From: Hedera helix
Lineage: Eukaryota; Streptophyta; Magnoliopsida; Apiales; Araliaceae
DNA: 64,000 bases
NCBI GenBank assembly: GCA_947179155.2
Contig: OX359286.1
Span: 13,271,913 to 13,335,912 of the forward strand
Direction of reading: 5' to 3'
This document shows, piece by piece, positions 33,325-47,209 of the stretch. Numbering within the stretch: position 1 is the stretch's first letter; each line of letters opens with the position of its first letter. The notes beneath the pieces were generated by a model. It was given only the letters and a program-made list of their open reading frames with translations. It did not search any database and was not told the DNA's origin. The position numbers were made by a program, and so were the translations under genes.

Positions 33325-36160
33325 GTTGGTATCAGAGCTAGAGGTTATAACCCTTAGGAAAATGATACCTTAGGTTATAACCTAAATTAAGAAAGAGTAC
33401 GGTTAGTTAAGTGTTCTGAAAACCCAAGCGTATGGTAAACTCGTGACTCATAATTATATGGTGAAGCCCTTTAGCGAATGGGCGACTATGACCTGACTAG
33501 GACAAGCTCCTCAACCATATGATTATGGTAAGTTCCTTAGTCCAAATACGTGATAAGTTTGATGAACATGGGGGAGTAAAATAAAAAGATGTAAGTTAAG
33601 AAATACAGATCTCAGATATTGGCTGAAATAAGGGAAATATAAAAGATATAAGATTATAAGGAAGGGATAAAGATGTTAAGAAAGATTTGAATAAAGATAA
33701 CGAATTAAGAAAATTCATAAGAACATATCTGAAAGAATATTTAAAAAGATCCAGAGATGAATCTCAAAGAAAAATCAGGGGACACCTGATTCAAGTAATA
33801 AAGATGATAAGGTAATCTATGAAGTATAGGAAGAGATCATAATAACATGATTAGGAACAGTGAGAGAATCGTACTACGATACGATCACGAGATAAGGGAA
33901 GCGAGTAAGAAGTAGGTTGTGAAGCAAGATCATGATGGGATCACGTGAAAATGTGAAATAACAGAGAGATCTGTTAATGGTCCAAAAGGTATATAGTACT
34001 ATGAAATAGTACAAGAAGAATTCAGAGAATGATGAGACATGAATGACAGAAATGCTATGATAAGAGGGCAGGAAGCTTGGGTACGAAATTTCAATTGAGG
34101 ACTAACGTGGTGACTGAGTTGCATAATCCTTTGTATGGGCAGGGGACTTGTGTTTCCTTAGTTATTATGTGATAATCATTGAAATGTTAGAGTCGCGTTA
34201 GCAGTTTTTGATAGGTAATAATATTAAGTTTAGGTACGAATTCTTAAAACTCATGCATATGGTAAGTCCATGACTCATAATTGTATGGTATGTTTGACCC
34301 CCTCAGCATATGAATAGTCTTTGATTTGTTCTTAGACTACATATTGCTAGGATAAGCTTTAAAACTCATATGCTTGTGATAAGTTACTGGACTCATAATG
34401 TGTGGTAAGTTTGATGAACTATACGGGGGTATAGAAAAGTTAGAGTAGATAAAAAAAATTTACTATGATAATTAATAATAGTCCTAGCAATAAATTAATA
34501 ATCAAGTAAAGAAGTAAAAGATAAATGTTAGAGAATTTAGGATATTCTCACTCTTCTAACTTTGCTAGATTTCAAAAATTTTGACCTCAAGCTAATTTGA
34601 CACGAGTGTGCTTTGGAAACAAAATGCAAATAAATTTTAAGCGATTTCAAAAGTGTCTATGCTACTTGTTTGGGCTAGACAAAAAAATTTTTAACATCAA
34701 AATGCATTTCAAAATAATCATCTATGCACCTTTTAGCCCGGTGTAGATGTGATGAATGACGGAATGCTCAACGTGTTGTTGAGACGGTACAATACTATTT
34801 CGTTATAAGATAATTCAACACCATAAAGTATGGTGTAGGAATTATTAAGGACGGAATTCTCAACGTACTGTCAAAATGATGCGGTAACATGAAGTCATAA
34901 ATGATTTTGATTTATGAAAGTATGTCAAAGCTATACGTCAATGCCATTTGACTTGGCTGGACGTTTTGAAAAGTTTTGACATGATAAAGGTTTTAAAAAA
35001 ATAATAAAAATCTGCGGGTTATAAATTGTTAAAAGAAAGTCTATGCTAATTGATCTGGCTAGACAAGCATTGAAGAAATATAAGTCTGAGCTATTGATTC
35101 AGCTAGACAAATTTTGTAAAATATTGAATTCATATTCTTTGAAAGTTATACCAAATCAAATTGTTTTCGACTGAATTTTAAGGCTGAGATGAACAACGAA
35201 ATTAAGAATATTGCAGGTTGATTAAATGGTCACCTGACATATGGAAACACTGGCATTACAGATTGTTCTACTGGAGTGCCAAATTACGGATTAAATATAC
35301 ACCACTTTAATGGCAGACTGATTCACTGTTAGGGTTTGTAGTATGAAGTACTCGGGGAGCGAAGTACTGTAAACCGGGATAAATGTTCATTCAGCATATC
35401 ATGAAAGTTTTCCAAAGTAATTTTTTTTTTGAATTCCTCTACTCTTATGAAGATTGGATGGTAGGATGTGGTAGTATTATTTAAGTGTGAATGATAATGG
35501 AAGCAATAATTGCGAAGTAAAGAAATTATGAAATGTGATGAATTAGAAAATTGTAATGTCCAATGACGGTGAGAAATGAATGAAATAAAGATATGTGGAA
35601 TAAATGTAAAGAAATTGTGTATGTTACAAATGAATGAAGTATGAGTACATAGAAATTTCGAGAACGAAATTTTATAAAGGAGGGGTGAATGTGACATTCA
35701 GGATTTTTGAAATAATTTTAAATAAGGATTATGATGAATTAAGTAAATGTTAGTGTTTAAAACCTAGTGTTGAATGATAGAAGTATTAAGGAATGATTTA
35801 TGGAATGTGAAGAAGATTTATATGAATTAAGGAAAGAATGATGAATGTGTAAAGTATCAATAAGGTGGAATAGAGAATATAAAATAAGCGGATTGAGTAA
35901 GGGTAAATATGATTAAAGAAATGAAATTTTTAGAGAATAAGAAATTGTGAATTGAGTTAAGAGTTGAATACTTAGACAGTTATGATCAGTATGAGGTAAT
36001 CCATGTGAGTTATGGATATTAGAAAGATAAAATATGATTATTATGGATTTAAATCGTTATTCACCAAGATAAAGGTATTGCAAGGTGCTATAAATAAAAT
36101 ACGTATGATTATTACGGCAATTATGATTCCGAGGACGGAATCCTGTTAAGGGGGGAAGAA
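33325..36160 (+). repeat. Non-coding internal region with repeated motifs
   Basis: No gag or pol. The block 'catatggtaagt(c/t)c.tgactcataat' recurs around 33430-33550 and 34250-34410. 'Gacggaat(g/t)ctcaacgt' occurs at about 34759 and 34849. 'GGCTAGAC'-type words follow 'ctatgcta.ttgat' near 34673, 34955, 35057 and 35101. At 35655-35690 a second gypsy-type 3' end (atttcgagaacgaaattt, purine tract, TGTGACATTCAGG) marks a fragment of another element's LTR that runs to about 36100. Confidence 0.6.
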
Positions 36161-36479
36161 TGTGAGGATCCGAATTTCCAGGATTTCTTTAATAATATTA
36201 AGTGAGAATTTATTTGATAAAAATTATCAATGTTGTTATATTAATTATCTTTTTTTGTGGTTTAAGGTATGTGTAGGGGTTTAATTGGTAAATTAAATCA
36301 GTATAAAGATGATGACAAATGGTGATTGAATAGAAATAATTAAAGAATAAATAAATTATTTAAAAACAATTTATGGAAAATAAGAGAAACTTTGATGAAA
36401 TTATTGATATTTAGAAATGGTTGTGGATGTACAGAAATTAAAGGGTGTTATGTGATAATATGAAATATATGATTTAGAA

Positions 36480-36548
<69 letters not shown>

Positions 36549-36764
36549 TGTGCATGTTTAATTGATAATTATAAATTTTATTAATTATGGAAATTAAGGG
36601 ATTAATAATTAAATTAATCCAAAGTTAAATGAAAAGCGAATGAAGAAGTTGGTAAAATTAAAAATATTGATTATATAATTAATCAATAAATATGGTGAAG
36701 GTTTAGAGATTATTTAAGAGGTGGAAGTAATTTTATAAATTATATACCAATAAAGTATATAATT
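36161..36764 (+). repeat. Truncated 3' LTR of the LARD-like element
   Basis: Collinear with the first ~590 bp of the 5' LTR, including the TA microsatellite (36481-36545). The match ends at 'aagtatataatt' and is replaced by copia coding sequence. Either an illegitimate deletion or a later copia-bearing rearrangement removed the rest. Confidence 0.8.
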
Positions 36765-38185
36765 CGCCAAGGAACCTAGGTCTCATCTGAAATCCAAATA
36801 TGTGTTGCAGCACTTTCATATGATTAGATTAATAATTGAAAAGGAGACGACACCATAAAGATGACATACTCTTAGTACAGTATTACAGATTCATTAACTA
36901 AAGCATTTACTAAGCAATTTGTACGCCACTTAGAGAAGAATAATATGGGGATACCAAAGCGCGATTGACTTTAGTGCAAGTGGGAGATTGAAAGTAGTAT
37001 GCTCTCAAGCCATTCACATTTGATGTGATATGCATATACTTTGTAATCTTTTTTATTTATTAATAAAAGTATCAAAACATTTCTTTATTCACGATTAATT
37101 AGCTAAATAAATTAAATGGATAAATCCATAGTTTTTTAGCAATGCTTTTAGAACCATGATGAGGATCATGCTAATGAGATCTAAATTCAAGATACCTCAA
37201 AACTAAAATTGTTTCCAATCATTGGATCACTAAAAAGGGGATTAGTAGATCCGGATAGATTGGTACATATTATGCTTGCTCTTACGAAAATGATGATTGA
37301 TCTCATAATCATTTATGTAGAGACACTAAAGCAAATATGTAGGTACTTATTAGAGAATAAGTTCACCGAACGTAACTCGCTCAAGGAACAACTAATGGAG
37401 TTTTACATGTCTGTCAATAGGAGTTCCTTATGTGATAGTCGTACAAGTGATCCTTGGACTTGAGATCATCATAGTATCTTGTGTGTACTAAGTTATACTT
37501 TGACATATTTCTTAAGACTTGTTAGTATATCAAAGGATATGCTTAGGTATAAAAATGTACACATGGTGATAGGTGAATGATCAATAAAGGATCTACCACT
37601 TCCAGTAAATGGAGAGAATGTCCTATGCGATTCAATAAGTGACAACTCAGAAATTCCTGGCCAAGGTTGAATGGAATTAAAAAGGAGTTTCTAATTTACA
37701 TTAACTAGAGTTGTGTATTTGTGAATTAAAATGCATATGATCAAATCAAATAAGGTTTGACAGAAATTCCATGTTTTATATTTGATTGGGATATTGTATG
37801 GTAGAATGATTGAATTGTACAGTAACTATTCGCTGAAAGGTTCTTTTATGATCAAATGTTGAAATTTATATTATCTAGAATGTCGATTAATCGCTAAAGG
37901 GACTTACCCTTATTATGCAATAATTATTTATTCTGAATTAAAGAGTTAATTCGTAATAAATGAATTATAATTGTTCTAATTTATTTATTATACAACCAGT
38001 TTAATATGGACAACCTAAAGGGTCACACCGCAAAAGAGTAATATTTATTTTAGAAGTGGATGACATAATCATAATAATAAATTAAGTATATTTAATTTAT
38101 ACTATGGTGATAGAATAAATTAAATACCTTAATATATATAATTTAGTATTTTAAAAATACTGATTATAAATTAATAAGAGGAGTC

Positions 38186-38262
<77 letters not shown>
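36765..38262 (+). mobile_element. Copia 3' end and truncated LTR
   Basis: 36765-36965 encodes, with breaks, the copia RNase H C-terminus ('AKEPRSHLKSKYVLQHFHMIR' and a 'TKA.TKQF'-like end). It is followed by the purine tract AAGTGGGAGAT and an LTR starting TGAAAGT at 36989. The LTR matches, inverted, the copia solo LTR at 9923-13927. It ends at a (TTA)n(TTG)n microsatellite (38187-38262), where about 500 bp of LTR are missing. Confidence 0.75.
38187..38262. repeat. (TTA)n(TTG)n compound microsatellite
   Basis: About 12 TTA units followed by about 13 TTG units, at the break between the copia LTR and the gypsy LTR fragments. A minus ORF here is only a poly-Gln shadow. Confidence 0.95.
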
Positions 38263-38264
<2 letters not shown>

Positions 38265-38428
38265 GGGATTTTCTTACACAAAGGACTAGAGTTAGTGAAA
38301 GTTAGTGAACAACTTGTCATTATTAAATATTTACAAGCCACAACAAAACCAACACTCCGCCCCCTAGTGGGACCCCCCCTCTTGGCAGGCCAAATCATCC
38401 TTTTTTCTACCCATTTTTGATTTATTTT

Positions 38429-38431
<3 letters not shown>

Positions 38432-38517
<86 letters not shown>
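38432..38517. repeat. (AC)n(AT)n compound microsatellite
   Basis: About 20 AC followed by about 22 AT units. It corresponds in position to the CA/TA tract at 40423-40499 and the TG/TA tract at 43965-44045 within related LTRs, so the microsatellite is part of the LTR family. Confidence 0.95.
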
Positions 38518-38519
<2 letters not shown>

Positions 38520-40422
38520 CCAACTTTGACCTTGTATTGGACTCCACTTTGGACTTAGAAATTAATTTTATTGTGCTCATTCATTTAATTTGTTTGAGCT
38601 CAATTAATTACTTTCATTGGGCTAACATTAACCAACTAATGATACATGAAATTAAAATAAGCATTATGCTAGTTTAATTATAATATAGGCTTATTACATG
38701 GACTGCACATTAAATAAATACATGGGATACTAGTTAAATTAATTAACCTAGGAACACTTGGGTTATCAATTAATATATTCAAGTATACTTCCTATGGACT
38801 TGAATTACATAAGTGGGCTACTAGTTTGGACCTAGTTTATTAATTCCTTTGGACTTAATATATAATCTAATTAGGATTGACTTATTAATTTCTTTAGGGC
38901 TACTAGTTTAAACTAGTTTACCTTTAATTAATTAATTCACTAATTAATTATCTTACCTTGTTACACTTTAATAAATGAACAAATGCGCAATTAAATTAAT
39001 ATATTCATTCAATCATATAAAAGCACAATTAATTAACACAAAAAATTACTTCATTGATAATTATTTAATAATTATAATTACAGTATAACTTAGAATTCAT
39101 GGTTATTATATCTCTTAACACTTAACACATGAATGGTTAAGGCTCTAACTCTTCTTGTGAAATAGGGTTAACTTAACTTCCAACCATGGTCAAAGCTCAT
39201 CATATTTACACATATACATAGCTACACATTTTCCACCACTTAACCTAAATAGAGTTAATTTTCTACTAACACATAATCCATGGTGAATCTACTAACTCCA
39301 CCTTAGTTAACTCTCGTCCTTTATGTATACATATAATGTATATATGTCTACTAAAATACAAATGTCGCTTGTAATCTTAGATTCACAATTTAAGGAGAAT
39401 TGATCATCTTGATTGACTTGGTGAATGACCATTAGGAATGACTAGGGTGGTTAGATAGTTGGTGGAGTTGGTAGTAGTTGTTAAACAACTTTGCTCTTGA
39501 GTAAATTAGAAGCAACAATGGCTAACACTCTACCCCCAAGTGGTTCCCATATTTTTGGCCACTAGTGGATTTTTCTAGCAATTTGACTTTAATTTTTAAT
39601 GTTCAAATACACACATATACATACATCTCTACATGTCATCCATATATATATGTATATATATGCCAATATCATGACCAAACATTGACCTTTATTTGGATTT
39701 TAAGTTTTGGCTCACCATTTAATCTTCATTGGGCTACTAACATTAATCGTTTGGGTTTCCCATAACATACTAACACATCTCTCACCTCTTGGGTTAGCAT
39801 TTTAATTCAAGTGGACTTCTCTTACTAAATTATTTAAATTAATTGGCTGGAGTTCCTTCTAAAACCCCAACACATAACCCTCATAATTAACTTGGATTTC
39901 ATTTAACTCAAGGTTGTTTAAAATATGACCAACCTAACTTACCAATCCTTGGGCTTGATTTAAATCATCTTTGGACTAACATTTACCATAACATTTGGGC
40001 TTTAAAAAAAAATACTTACCCATTATACACAAGTATTCTCATATTGGGTTGATATTTTAATTCAACACTTAGACTTATAATCAATCATTATTCTCGGGCT
40101 AGTTGGTTGGAGTTAATTAAATATTAACACAAGACCTAGCTTATAACTTTTCCATTTATTATATTGAATCCATCATTGGACTCTATTTTTTAACTCGATA
40201 ATTAAGTTACTCACTTAATTTCTTAACTCTTAATATTGCTATTCAAGGCAACTTGTAGCTTTCATTCTTACCAACATAACTTTAGCTCATAACTCATATA
40301 ATTAACTTATTTAATTATATTACAAGACTTTCCTCCTTACACTATACTTAAACTAATTAATTTATTAGTATTATTGAATATTAAATTACTTTACCCATCT
40401 TGTTTGGCTAACACTATACTTA

Positions 40423-40433
40423 GCGCGCGCGCG

Positions 40434-40499
<66 letters not shown>
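40423..40499. repeat. (GC)n(AC)n(AT)n compound microsatellite
   Basis: A short GC run, then AC, then about 26 AT units, inside the minus-strand LTR fragment. Confidence 0.95.
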
Positions 40500-40502
<3 letters not shown>

Positions 40503-42647
40503 CACTTCATTGTTCATACAACTTTTTTATCTGTTGCGTCTAACTTCCTTTATTCTCGTATTCTATTCTGTATTTATGAATAGTGATTTTGATTTTGTAT
40601 ATACATGTTGCATAAATACTCAGCTTTTTAATATACCTCAAAGTATACATCATAACCAATTCTAGATTTTTTAATTCTCCTAACTCATAATTACTCACAT
40701 TAAATTCTTAACACATAAATTAGGTTAAATGTTTAACTATTCCTCTACACACTTATTTTCTCCAATCTAGGTTGTAATGACATGAAATTTATCAATATTG
40801 TAAATATTATAATTAATTAATGAAATTAAAATTTTGAAGTGTTACAAGTGATATAGGACAAGCCATTTATGTATTATTTAATCAAAGAATAAAATTCAAG
40901 CTTAATGAAACAAATTTGGATAAAAAATGACTTGAATTAGATTAAAAATAAGCAAGTTATGAATTAATGAAAATTAAATTCTCTAGGATTTTTTAGGAAA
41001 GTCCAAAATAACTTTCACAACTTGGAAAATGTCCTTGGTATCCTAATTATATGAATTGTCAAATGTGCCATTAAGTGTTGGATGGAAATGACCTAAATGG
41101 CCCTGCCCATGCAAGAGTTAAGCTAACCTAAAGTGAGTTAGTTGTTGGAGTAATATGTACAAATTATGTATGTATATATTTCAAGTAACAAGTATAAGCC
41201 AAGCATTACTTATTTCATTTCATATTATCATCTAAGTTGCTAGCGAAGAAGAGTTCCTAGAGAGAAAGAGAAAGAAAGCTAGGGTTTGTTGTAAGCCTAC
41301 AAGATTTCAAGAGAAAGTGATCAAGAGAAGAGGAAATAGCCATCAAGGTGGATCATTCAACACTTAGAAGCTTTATAGCTAGAAAGAAAATAGCACAAAG
41401 AAGGTATAAAGTGTTCTTATTTTGAAAACTTATCATCTAAGTGTGTAAATTCAAGATTTAGAGTAGTCGTGCATGTATTTGTCGCTAGAAGTGAGATTTA
41501 TGTGAGTCTATGTGCAATATGTGTAATATATGATGAAATCCTAAGTGGTGTAGTTGTATTACAAAGGTGGTGAGCTATTCATGCATGTATTTATGGCTAG
41601 GAAGTATGTTTTAAGGATGACCATGTGTTATATATTGATAGAAGTGATGAAAATCTATATGGAAGTGTTGAACATGTTTGATACATGTGAAATTTTTTGC
41701 TAGAAAGCATACTAGATGCCTTAATGGTTGAAAAAATATGACTTGTTTATGGAAGTATACAATATTAGACTATACTTTGCATGTAAAATAAATCATAATC
41801 TATAAAGTACTTTAGATGGTGCATATAGATGTTATGTGAATACACAAAGTGTGTATATAAGCATGTGTTAGTGTATGTGGTGTATAGAGTTAAAGATTTC
41901 AAGTATGAGTTAAGAGTAAAGTTTTGATAAGTTGACAAAATTCCATAAAATAAGCATACATGTATCTATTTATACATATATGTACCATATATAGAAGCTT
42001 ATTATATATAAAACTCGATTACCAAATAATACCTTCGCCTTATTCTGTTATAATATTTCTCAAACATAAATTATATTTACTATTATCACTATGAATTTAC
42101 AAACCATCCATTCATTCCTATTACAATCAGGGTTTAATATTTAAAACCAAAATGTTTCATCACTTGCATCTGTACAACTTTACATTTAACTGGCTTGCTT
42201 GCACATTGCACAAGTTACATATAACAAAATTTCTTCTCATTTATCCATACGTTCACATTTCTTTACTTTAGCTTAACCGGGACATCCGGACTTCCCATAC
42301 TTTACCTGAAATGTTAGTTCATAGCAAGAGTGAGCACATAGGCTCAGCAAGTCAATCAGATAACACCTTTCATGCTTACAGTTTATATTTATGAGTCATG
42401 CACCTCTACTTTACCATGCTATGCTTAATGACACATATTCCACTTCATAATTACACATAGTTGCACGAAATGCACATTTCAACTATCACATAATTCACGT
42501 AGGACAATTAGTATATTTAAGTCTGAAAAACTTGTCTGATCTGCATGTATCTTATACTTAACCTTTACTATATCGCTTGGCTTTCCTATCATTTCCTTGC
42601 CTCAGATTGCTAATTCGAACCTTATCTGTCAACATTGCACTTACATG

Positions 42648-44003
42648 TGTAATATCCCAGATGATTACAAGATTTGTAGATAAGATTTTAAATGAATTAA
42701 TTAAATGTTATGGTTTAAAACCTAGAGTTGGAGAAGTAAGATGTGTAGAAAATGAGTACAAATTTTTTTTAACCTAATTTATTCGTTAGAAATTAAATGT
42801 GAGAATATTTTAATGATGCATGTAGAGAATTTATTAAGAAAATAAATTCAATTGAGAAGTGAAGGCGATTTTATATATAAATATATACATATGCCTAAAG
42901 TGTGTTTGTTAGCCAAATAAGAAGAGGAAGAAATTAATACTCAATTAAACTAATAAATTAATTAGTTTAAATATAAAGTAAGAAGTAAAGTCATGAAATA
43001 TAATTAATTAGATTAATTATATTATATATGAGTTAAAGTTATAGAAAAACTAGAATATTTATCTAGAATGATAATATTAAGAAGTTAATTAATTAAGTAA
43101 TTAACTTAATTATTAAGTTGTTAGATAGAGTCCAATAATGGATTAAAGCAAACCAATATGTTAAATTATTTTAAGTCATGTTGGTAATTATAAAGAGGTC
43201 AAAATAACTTTATGGATTTAGCCTCAAGAAGAGTCCAAGTAATTTAATTACTACTAGTGGACTAGCTCAAAAAGGTTATATGTGTTAGCCCAATATGAGA
43301 ATACATGCATGAAGATGGGTAATTAAATAATAAGCCTAAGTGTTATGTTAAATGATAATCTAAGAGATAGCTAATATAAGTCCAATTAAACAATTTTGGC
43401 AAGTATTGTATATAATGGTGTGGTAGTTCAATTAAATTAATTATCAGCCTAAGTTATGAAAGATGTGTGAGTTAATTGAGTAACCCAATGTGAGAATAAC
43501 TGTATGGGTATGGGTAATTATATTATGAAATCAAGTTAATGATAAAATGTAGTTAATGAATTAAATTTAATCAAGTCGAAGTACTTGTATCTATGAGCAT
43601 TAGGGTTTTAATAAAATAAATTCAAGATATATTAAGTGTTAATGATTTAATAGACCAATTCAATTAAGTAGTCCAATGGACTTATAAATATCAAGTCTAA
43701 TTAGATAATATTATAAGTCCATATGAGATATTAAACTAGGTCCAATAAATTAACCTAGTAGTCCATGTAACTAAATAAACCTAGATCCATGTAATAATTA
43801 AACTAGACCAATGCTTAATTTAATTAAATATAGCATGTGTTAGTTAATGTTAACCCAATGTAATAAATAAATTGAGCCCAATCAAATTAAATGAATGAGC
43901 CCAACTTATTTAATTCTAAAGTCCAAGGTGGAGCCTAAATAGAAGTCAAAGATTGGTCAACATTTATATATATGTGTGTGTGTATATATATGCGTGTGTG
44001 TGC

Positions 44004-44045
<42 letters not shown>

Positions 44046-47000
44046 ACAAAAGCAATAAAAATTAAATCAAAATTGGTCCATTTAAGGCCATATGGCCGGT
44101 CAACTAGAGGGAGGGGGTCCACATGGAAGCTTGTTGCATTTGTATTACTTATATTTCACTCAACCAATAACTTGTAGCTAGCTTGATGGATGTCATTCAA
44201 GTAGTCAATCAACATGTCAATCCAAGAGTCGATCAATCCAATAGTAATCCTAAATTAGTCTCTAATTGACCAATGCTAGTTGATTAGTGGATGTTGATGA
44301 TGATTAAGGGAGTGTTATAGATAGAGTGATGCACCAATGGTTTGTGTTGGTTAGCCATTTGTCTAGAAATTCTAGAGAGAAAAGAGAGAGCTCTTTGAAA
44401 GAAAAGTAAACAAACTTTGTGAGATGGATGATCCACCAAGAAAAAGTGCTAGAGGATTGTTAATGAGGAGTCACAAGTCAATTTCATATCAAGAGGAAGA
44501 AGAGCATCCATGTCCAAGAGGTTAAAAAGTGTTCTAACCCTTCCTTAGTGCATTTTTGGTAGATTATATAAGTTTTAAACAGTCAAAATATGTTGTTAAC
44601 CGATCAAAAGTTATTTTGATACTCTAGAAGTCTAAATCTATGATATATAGATAGATTCATGGTTTCGTATAGTTATTTCATGTATTAGTATGTGTGGCAT
44701 GCAAATAAATGGAAGAAAAATCCATATAGTGATTTACCGATAAAATCCTAGATGGTTCGATATTAAATTTTTTGTCAAAATATTTTCAAAATGTGATCAA
44801 ACCATGAAATGTTGTAAAACAAGAAGCTAGGAAGAAAACAACACTGAGTTGGTGTCATATGGATGTGTAGATGTTATTTTGTTCAAGTTTAAACCAATAA
44901 AACCAAGGATTTGTGAAGTTAGATTTCACTTTGTCTTTGTGAGCAGTTTTTAGTCCAGTTTTGTTTGGAATTTGGATTTGTGATACAAAGAGAAGTTGTA
45001 GATGGGAAAATTCTGATGAGAATGGACTCAAGAATCATCCCAAAATATTTTAAAATAAAGAAGTTAGGTACTTTTAGTGAAAGAGGTCTGGGCAGCCAAA
45101 AAGAGCGCGGGTAGTGCTCGGACATTCTACTTTAAGCGCCGACAGCACTTGAATAAGCCTAAGACCAGCGGTGCCAGCGCTGGTCTAGTTTTAAAAAGTC
45201 AAAATTTTGGTATTTTAAAGTTTTATCAAGTTGGAACTCCGGTTTAACTTGTTGGTTAATGAAAAGTCTAAACGAAACACCGTTAGCAACTTAAAACCTA
45301 AGATAAACTTGCGAAATCAATATCTTATGTTTATGTAAATAGTCTTTATTATGACTAATGGTTATGTTAAGCTCACATACCTTGTAGGCCGTACAATTGA
45401 AGGCGATATTTAATTATTTAATTATTATTTAAAGGACATTAAATAATAATTAAAGGGAGATAAAGTAAATAAAATGATAATTAGTTATTTAATTAATATT
45501 AAATAATAAATTAGGTTAGTTAATTAATTAATTATTATTTAATTGATATTAACTAATAAGTAAAGTGAATTAAGGTTAATGAGATAAATGCTTATGTAAT
45601 GCTAAATAATAAGTAAAGTTAATTAAGTTAATTATTTATTTAATTAATATTAAATAAATAATGTGAAAGAATTAAGGATAATAAAGTGAGTAAACAATTT
45701 GCGTGTAATTGTTTAAGTCTTTAATTATTACCAAGGTTGTAATTTATCATTAAATGATTTATAATTAATGGTAAGTGGTTAATAATATTAATAAATGATT
45801 AAAATATTATTAAATGGTTAATAATATTAATAAGTGATTAAAATATTATTAAATAATTAATAATATTAGTAAGAGATTAAAATATTATTAAATGATTAAT
45901 AATATTAATAAGAGATTAAAATGTTATTAAATGGTTAATAATATTAATAAATGATTAATAATATTATTAAATGATTAATAATATAAGTAAGAGATCAAAA
46001 TATTATTAAATGATTAATAATATTAATAAGTGAGTAAAATATTATTAAATGGTTAATAATATTTGAATGTGGTTGTATATTATCAAATGTAGATAATATT
46101 TTTAGGTATTTCATACATTATTAAATGTTTAAATCATTAAGTTATGTAAAAGAAGAAAGTTAATTGAATTAAACCAATGTAAATAGCCCATTTGTGACTA
46201 ATTTTAGACAACTTATTAAAAGTGGATCGTATGAAGAACATGTAGTGATGACCTAAGCGTACCCGATATGTCCGAATTATATTGAGGCTAGGATTTTTGT
46301 CCGAAAGACAAGGGTTCGTGTGTCGAACATATTTAGAGTTAATAATTTAAAGTTAGAGTCTTATATAAAGACTAAGTAATAGTCATTGTAACTAATGATG
46401 ATGTCAATTTCATATATAAATTGTAGGTTGAACGAAAGACGCAAAATAAGCGTAAATGGTAGAAGCGAACTAGACAAGTTTTTCAGAACTTGCTCCTATG
46501 TGTATTGTTATGCAACAATGTTATATTAAATTATTGATATGAAGATATATTGATGATATTTTGTGATATGTAAAAAGCATGAAGTATGATTATATGTGAA
46601 GTATGTACAGAATATGAAGCATGACTTGATAGATGCTAGTTGTTTATTATATGAGATATATGAGAAGTATGGAGTATTTATAAAATGAAAAGCATGAAAA
46701 GCATGATGTACGTATAAAATACAAAGTATGTTTAATATGTGAAGCATGCAATGTGTTATGTGTAACTGTTAGACTTACTGATCCGTCGTGCTTACTCTTG
46801 CTATAAAATTAACATTTTCATATAAGTGCAAGATATCTGAAAATTTCATTAAAGAATCAAGGATCAGGAATATGTATTACTTTCACCGAAAATCTATACG
46901 ATTGTAGTAATTATGAGTCCGAATGGGACAGATAAACTGATTGTGTAATTAAAGAAATGGTTAATGTCTATTGTGAGTGTTTAAATACTCAAATTGATTG

Positions 47001-47209
47001 TAATAGAATGTTGTATCATGTATGATATTGAGACATACTAGAAATTTATAAAGATTGCGATTCTGGAATAGAAAGAGATGTTGTAAAATTTTAAATAAAT
47101 GATTATTTAGCAATTATAATATTATTATAAGTCATGAACGATAAGGAAAATATTGTACAGTGATAAACCAGATGCGAGGTTCAAAGAACCCAGATTTGGG
47201 GTCGTCACA
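42648..47209 (+). mobile_element. 4.56-kb solo LTR, TSD ACATG/ATATG
   Basis: Runs from TGTAATATCCC (42648) to GGGGTCGTCACA (47209) with ACATG (42643-42647) and ATATG (47210-47214) outside: a 5-bp duplication with one C-to-T change. There is no PBS, gag or pol. It holds a TG/TA microsatellite (43965-44045), a GC-rich patch (45090-45190), a 39-bp tandem array (45779-46062) and the 'gttagacttactgatccgtcgtgcttactc' block near 46762. It is the youngest layer of this nest. Confidence 0.82.
45779..46062. repeat. 39-bp AT-rich tandem array, about 7 copies
   Basis: Seven consecutive 39-bp units start TTAATAATATTA (first at 45779) and contain 'gattaaaatattattaaat' with small changes. It lies inside the solo LTR and is flanked by further loose TTAATTATTTAAT repeats (45410-45660). 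Confidence 0.9.

Larger units (their letters stand above)
29859..36764 (+). mobile_element. Large non-coding gypsy-like LTR element (LARD-like), 3' truncated
   Basis: The 5' LTR is 29859-33324 (TGTGAGGATCC...GGGGTCGTTACA, 3466 bp). A primer-binding site TTGGTATCAGAGC (33326-33338, initiator-tRNA-Met type) follows, then about 2.8 kb without any gag or pol frame. A polypurine tract (36147-36160) precedes a 3' LTR that starts at 36161 with the same TGTGAGGATCC. The 3' LTR matches the 5' LTR for about 600 bp, then breaks at 36764 into copia sequence, so no TSD can be checked. Long LTRs with non-coding internal DNA fit large retrotransposon derivatives mobilised in trans. Confidence 0.75.
38263..40772 (-). 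mobile_element. Minus-strand gypsy LTR fragments (family of 42648)
   Basis: The reverse complement resembles the LTR at 42648-47209. Both have 'gtccaa...ctaggtccaataaattaacctag' blocks, a TA/CA microsatellite and a 'gggggtcc' patch in the same order. Two partial copies seem to follow each other (about 40772-39000 and 38980-38263), each with its own microsatellite (40423-40499 and 38432-38517). The LTR start lies across the chromovirus insertion at 60574-60644, where TGTAATATCC begins (minus strand, TG at 60643-60644). Confidence 0.6.

Noticed and set aside
33326..33338. 'tggtatcagagc' considered as part of a tRNA gene
   Set aside because: It is a retrotransposon primer-binding site next to an LTR end; no cloverleaf flanks it.
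38219..38470. Minus ORF with poly-Gln and poly-Cys/Val runs
   Set aside because: Purely the translation of (TTG)n and (AC)n microsatellites.
45779..46062. Regular repeats considered as a CRISPR-like array
   Set aside because: Units are contiguous with no spacers and the context is a plant LTR; a tandem minisatellite.
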